From assembly GCA_023437885.1 (NCBI GenBank), contig JAEZFH010000182.1:1-6432 (forward strand): DNA of 6,432 nucleotides, given 5' to 3'. Shown here one piece after another: positions 5,308-6,432 of the stretch. The notes under the pieces were generated by a model. It ran no database searches, was not told where the DNA came from, and saw nothing but the letters and a program-made list of their open reading frames with translations. The DNA comes from Bacillota bacterium (GTDB lineage: Bacteria > Bacillota > Clostridia > Lachnospirales > Lachnospiraceae). Within the stretch, counting starts at the first letter, position 1. Each line of letters opens with the position of its first letter. The translations under genes were made by a program, and so were the position numbers.

Positions 5308-5439
5308 CAGATTGTCGACTTACGGCTAATAAAATAAGAGGTTTAGCTCCATTTTCATTCGGTCTAAACCTCTATACTTGACATAACGCATACCATGAAG
5401 TTCTTTGGCATCTGCAAAGATCCGCTCTATGGTTTGGCC
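5287..5439 (-). pseudogene. Decayed IS1182-type transposase C-terminus
   Basis: Read leftward from 5439, a frame begins GQTIERIFADAKELHGMRY, continues VKYRGLDRMKMELNLLFY and meets TAG (5328-5326). This matches the C-terminal block I know from IS1182-family DDE transposases (IERVFADAKEKHGMRY, YRGL, LNLLFA). The spacing of E5 and K12 fits the E(6)K part of the YREK signature. After two in-frame stops (TAG, then TAA at 5322-5320) the same frame resumes as VDNLKEGVFK and ends in TGA (5289-5287), which looks like the tail end of such a protein with an internal deletion. Nothing of the catalytic Asp regions remains and no start codon or ribosome binding site is seen, so it is not functional. TACGGCT occurs at both 5321 and 5448, near the remnant's two edges, which may be chance. 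Confidence 0.72.
5337..5373. repeat. 10-bp inverted repeat inside the transposase remnant
   Basis: AGAGGTTTAG (5337-5346) and CTAAACCTCT (5364-5373) are perfect complements around a 17-nt loop. On the minus strand the hairpin is followed by TATTTTATTAG, so it could add to leftward termination downstream of the flavin-barrel gene. It encodes the YRGL and LNLL parts of the transposase remnant, so it may only be a by-product of that coding sequence. Confidence 0.5.
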
Positions 5440-5461
5440 TTATTAGATACGGCTTAACGCC

Positions 5462-5953
5462 TTACCTGATTTTTCCTTCTTCGGTTTCTATCTTATTCAC
5501 AAAGTCCATATTGTAACGCACAGCGCCGTGATCCTTAATTACTGTGGCTCTTGTGATGCGGATTGCCAAAATAATGCAGCTTTCATCCTTTTCATTATTT
5601 GCGGCATCATACCACTTGGCAAAAGCTTCACGAAGTTTGGTCCTTAGCTCAGCGTTTTTCGGGTCTAAAACCCATCCGAGGTTCTCCCCAATTCCATTTC
5701 CGGAAAACCACTCGAAGCAAACCGCAAATGCAACCTCTTTGTTTTGAGCTATCTGCTGCATTTTAGTTGATTGCGCCCAAGAAGTAATATAAAACACGCC
5801 GTCTTCATAATAAGCATCCACATCACGGATATAAGGACGGGGTTTTCCGTCAGCGTTCGGTTCCATTGCGATGGTTGAGAGAGAGATGATATTATCTTTT
5901 CCGTTACCGCACCGTTCTTCGATTAATTTTATTCCTTCTTCGTACCTGCTCAT
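5462..5953 (-). CDS. Pyridoxamine 5'-phosphate oxidase family protein (FMN split barrel)
   Basis: This 163-residue soluble protein matches the small split-barrel flavin proteins of Clostridia. The N-terminal helix MSRYEEGIKLIEERCG leads into a strand pair (about 22-30), then GKPRPYIRDVDAYYEDGVFY (36-55), TSWAQSTKMQQIAQNKEVA (57-75) with the conserved Lys of the FMN-contact region, and FEWFSGNGIGENLGWVLD. The tail VIKDHGAVRYNMDF is typical of this subgroup. Members bind FMN (sometimes F420 or heme) and act as reductases or flavin sensors; the name comes from fold similarity, and true PdxH activity in B6 synthesis is unlikely at this size. No membrane segment or signal peptide is seen. AGGAGG (5967-5962) sits 8 nt before the ATG, and an extended -10 lies upstream, so it is probably transcribed alone. 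The substrate is unknown. Confidence 0.85.
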   Translation of the reverse strand: MSRYEEGIKLIEERCGNGKDNIISLSTIAMEPNADGKPRPYIRDVDAYYEDGVFYITSWAQSTKMQQIAQNKEVAFAVCFEWFSGNGIGENLGWVLDPKNAELRTKLREAFAKWYDAANNEKDESCIILAIRITRATVIKDHGAVRYNMDFVNKIETEEGKIR

Positions 5954-5961
5954 TTTTAGCT

Positions 5962-5991
5962 CCTCCTACTAAATTTTTCATCATTATAGCA
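5962..5991 (-). promoter_or_regulatory. Promoter and ribosome binding site of the flavin-barrel gene
   Basis: On the minus strand TATAAT (5988-5983) is preceded by TGC (5991-5989), an extended -10. AGGAGG (5967-5962) follows, 8 nt before the start at 5953. No good -35 is seen at standard spacing. A small inverted repeat (GACA 6002-6005, TGTC 6012-6015) lies just upstream and could be a repressor half-site pair, but it is too short to name. Confidence 0.6.
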
Positions 5992-6176
5992 TGATAAATT
6001 AGACAACTACATGTCATATTTGAAAATATAATTTCTTTATGCTATCGTAAAAGAACAAAGCTGCTACTCATAACGATATATAACACTTTTGCAAGTTAGA
6101 TAATCTAAATACCCATGTTCCGGAGCCGTTTGATGCCGTACAAGTATCGTGCTTATTTGTTAGGCTTCAAATTATA
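5992..6176. other. AT-rich intergenic stretch with a 13-nt palindrome
   Basis: Between the flavin-barrel promoter and the DUF6273-like gene no gene is supported. TTAGAT (6096-6101), a central A and ATCTAA (6103-6108) form a perfect odd palindrome that could be an operator or chance in AT-rich DNA. No terminator is recognisable just after the DUF6273-like stop. About 6115-6175 is less AT-rich, and its minus-strand translation (ARYLYGIKRLRNMGI then stop) looks somewhat protein-like, so it may be a gene scar. Confidence 0.4.
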
Positions 6177-6432
6177 TTACAGCTTCAGCCACAAAGCGGG
6201 ACGGACACCGCCTGTACATTTGCCATCGCTGATGTTGCCTTTCAAAATATTGTTGCCTTGGATACCTATATTACCGTCGCCGTGGATGTACACGGTTTTT
6301 ATATTAACGCGGCCGGGCGACCGAAGCCACCACCACCAATGCCATTCTTTCTTAGCCTCAAGTCTTGCTATTCGCTTACTGTTGTTTTCATCTTTTCTTT
6401 CAAACCAATATCTTTGATTTTTTCCTGGGTTT
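6177..6432 (-). CDS. DUF6273-like protein, C-terminal part only
   Basis: An open minus-strand frame enters from the right edge and ends in TAA (6179-6177), leaving 84 residues. The visible part has KEWHWWWWLRSPGRV (about 28-42), a glycine- and asparagine-rich middle (YIHGDGNIGIQGNNILKGN) and the ending GGVRPALWLKL. WWLRSPG followed about 35-40 residues later by VRPALWL at the very end is the pattern I know from DUF6273 domains, which are common in Clostridia, often at the ends of surface or secreted proteins and related in fold to C-type-lectin/sulfatase-modifying-like modules. The stretch KDENNSKRIARLEAKKEW before the Trp run is more charged than I would expect. The N-terminus, any signal peptide and other domains lie outside the window, so the role cannot be stated. 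Confidence 0.72.
   Translation of the reverse strand, partial: NPGKNQRYWFERKDENNSKRIARLEAKKEWHWWWWLRSPGRVNIKTVYIHGDGNIGIQGNNILKGNISDGKCTGGVRPALWLKL

Noticed and set aside
5378..5383. Perfect TTGACA as a plus-strand -35 box
   Set aside because: No -10 follows at 16-19 bp, and the bases are explained by the transposase remnant on the other strand.
5544..5747. 67-residue plus-strand ORF
   Set aside because: It is antisense to the well-supported flavin-barrel gene and has no start signals.
6115..6417. 100-residue plus-strand ORF
   Set aside because: It lies opposite the DUF6273-like frame, which has recognisable motifs; the plus-strand product resembles nothing and lacks a ribosome binding site.

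Overview
The window looks like a chromosomal segment from a low- to mid-GC Firmicute of the class Clostridia, most likely Lachnospiraceae or a near relative. The evidence is strong AGGAGG-type ribosome binding sites, extended -10 promoters, AT-rich intergenic DNA, Clostridia-type topoisomerase subunits, a Clostridia-type pyridoxamine-phosphate-oxidase-like protein and a DUF6273-type C-terminus. This placement rests on protein recognition, not on a database search.

Layout. Bases 1-117 (minus) hold the first 39 codons of a PHP-domain protein that runs off the left edge. Bases 118-1001 form a long non-coding stretch. It contains two hairpins, a weak LexA-like site, an extended -10 promoter, three near-identical tandem units of 120-121 bp (465-825) rich in inverted repeats, a second extended -10 promoter at the array's right edge, and a doubtful 39-codon leader ORF. 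Bases 1002-5271 (plus) encode the two subunits of a type IIA topoisomerase, ParE-like then ParC-like, 88 nt apart and closed by a hairpin. Bases 5287-5439 (minus) are a decayed transposase C-terminus that I recognise as IS1182-type. Bases 5462-5953 (minus) encode a small FMN split-barrel protein, and 6177-6432 (minus) hold the C-terminal 84 residues of a DUF6273-like protein that runs off the right edge.

How it fits together. ParE (ATPase plus TOPRIM) and ParC (DNA cleavage and religation) should assemble as an A2B2 topoisomerase IV that unlinks daughter chromosomes and relaxes supercoils. The ParC-like chain has no GyrA box at the usual place, which favours topoisomerase IV over gyrase.

The most unusual part is the tandem array just upstream of this operon. 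Each unit can fold into two hairpins closed by an outer stem. The outer-stem sequences can instead pair across unit boundaries, giving two exclusive folds. A promoter candidate would start transcription at the first base of the array, and the -35 of the likely operon promoter lies inside the last unit. Whether the array acts as RNA, as a DNA-level protein or topoisomerase target, or is a passive dispersed repeat cannot be decided from this window.
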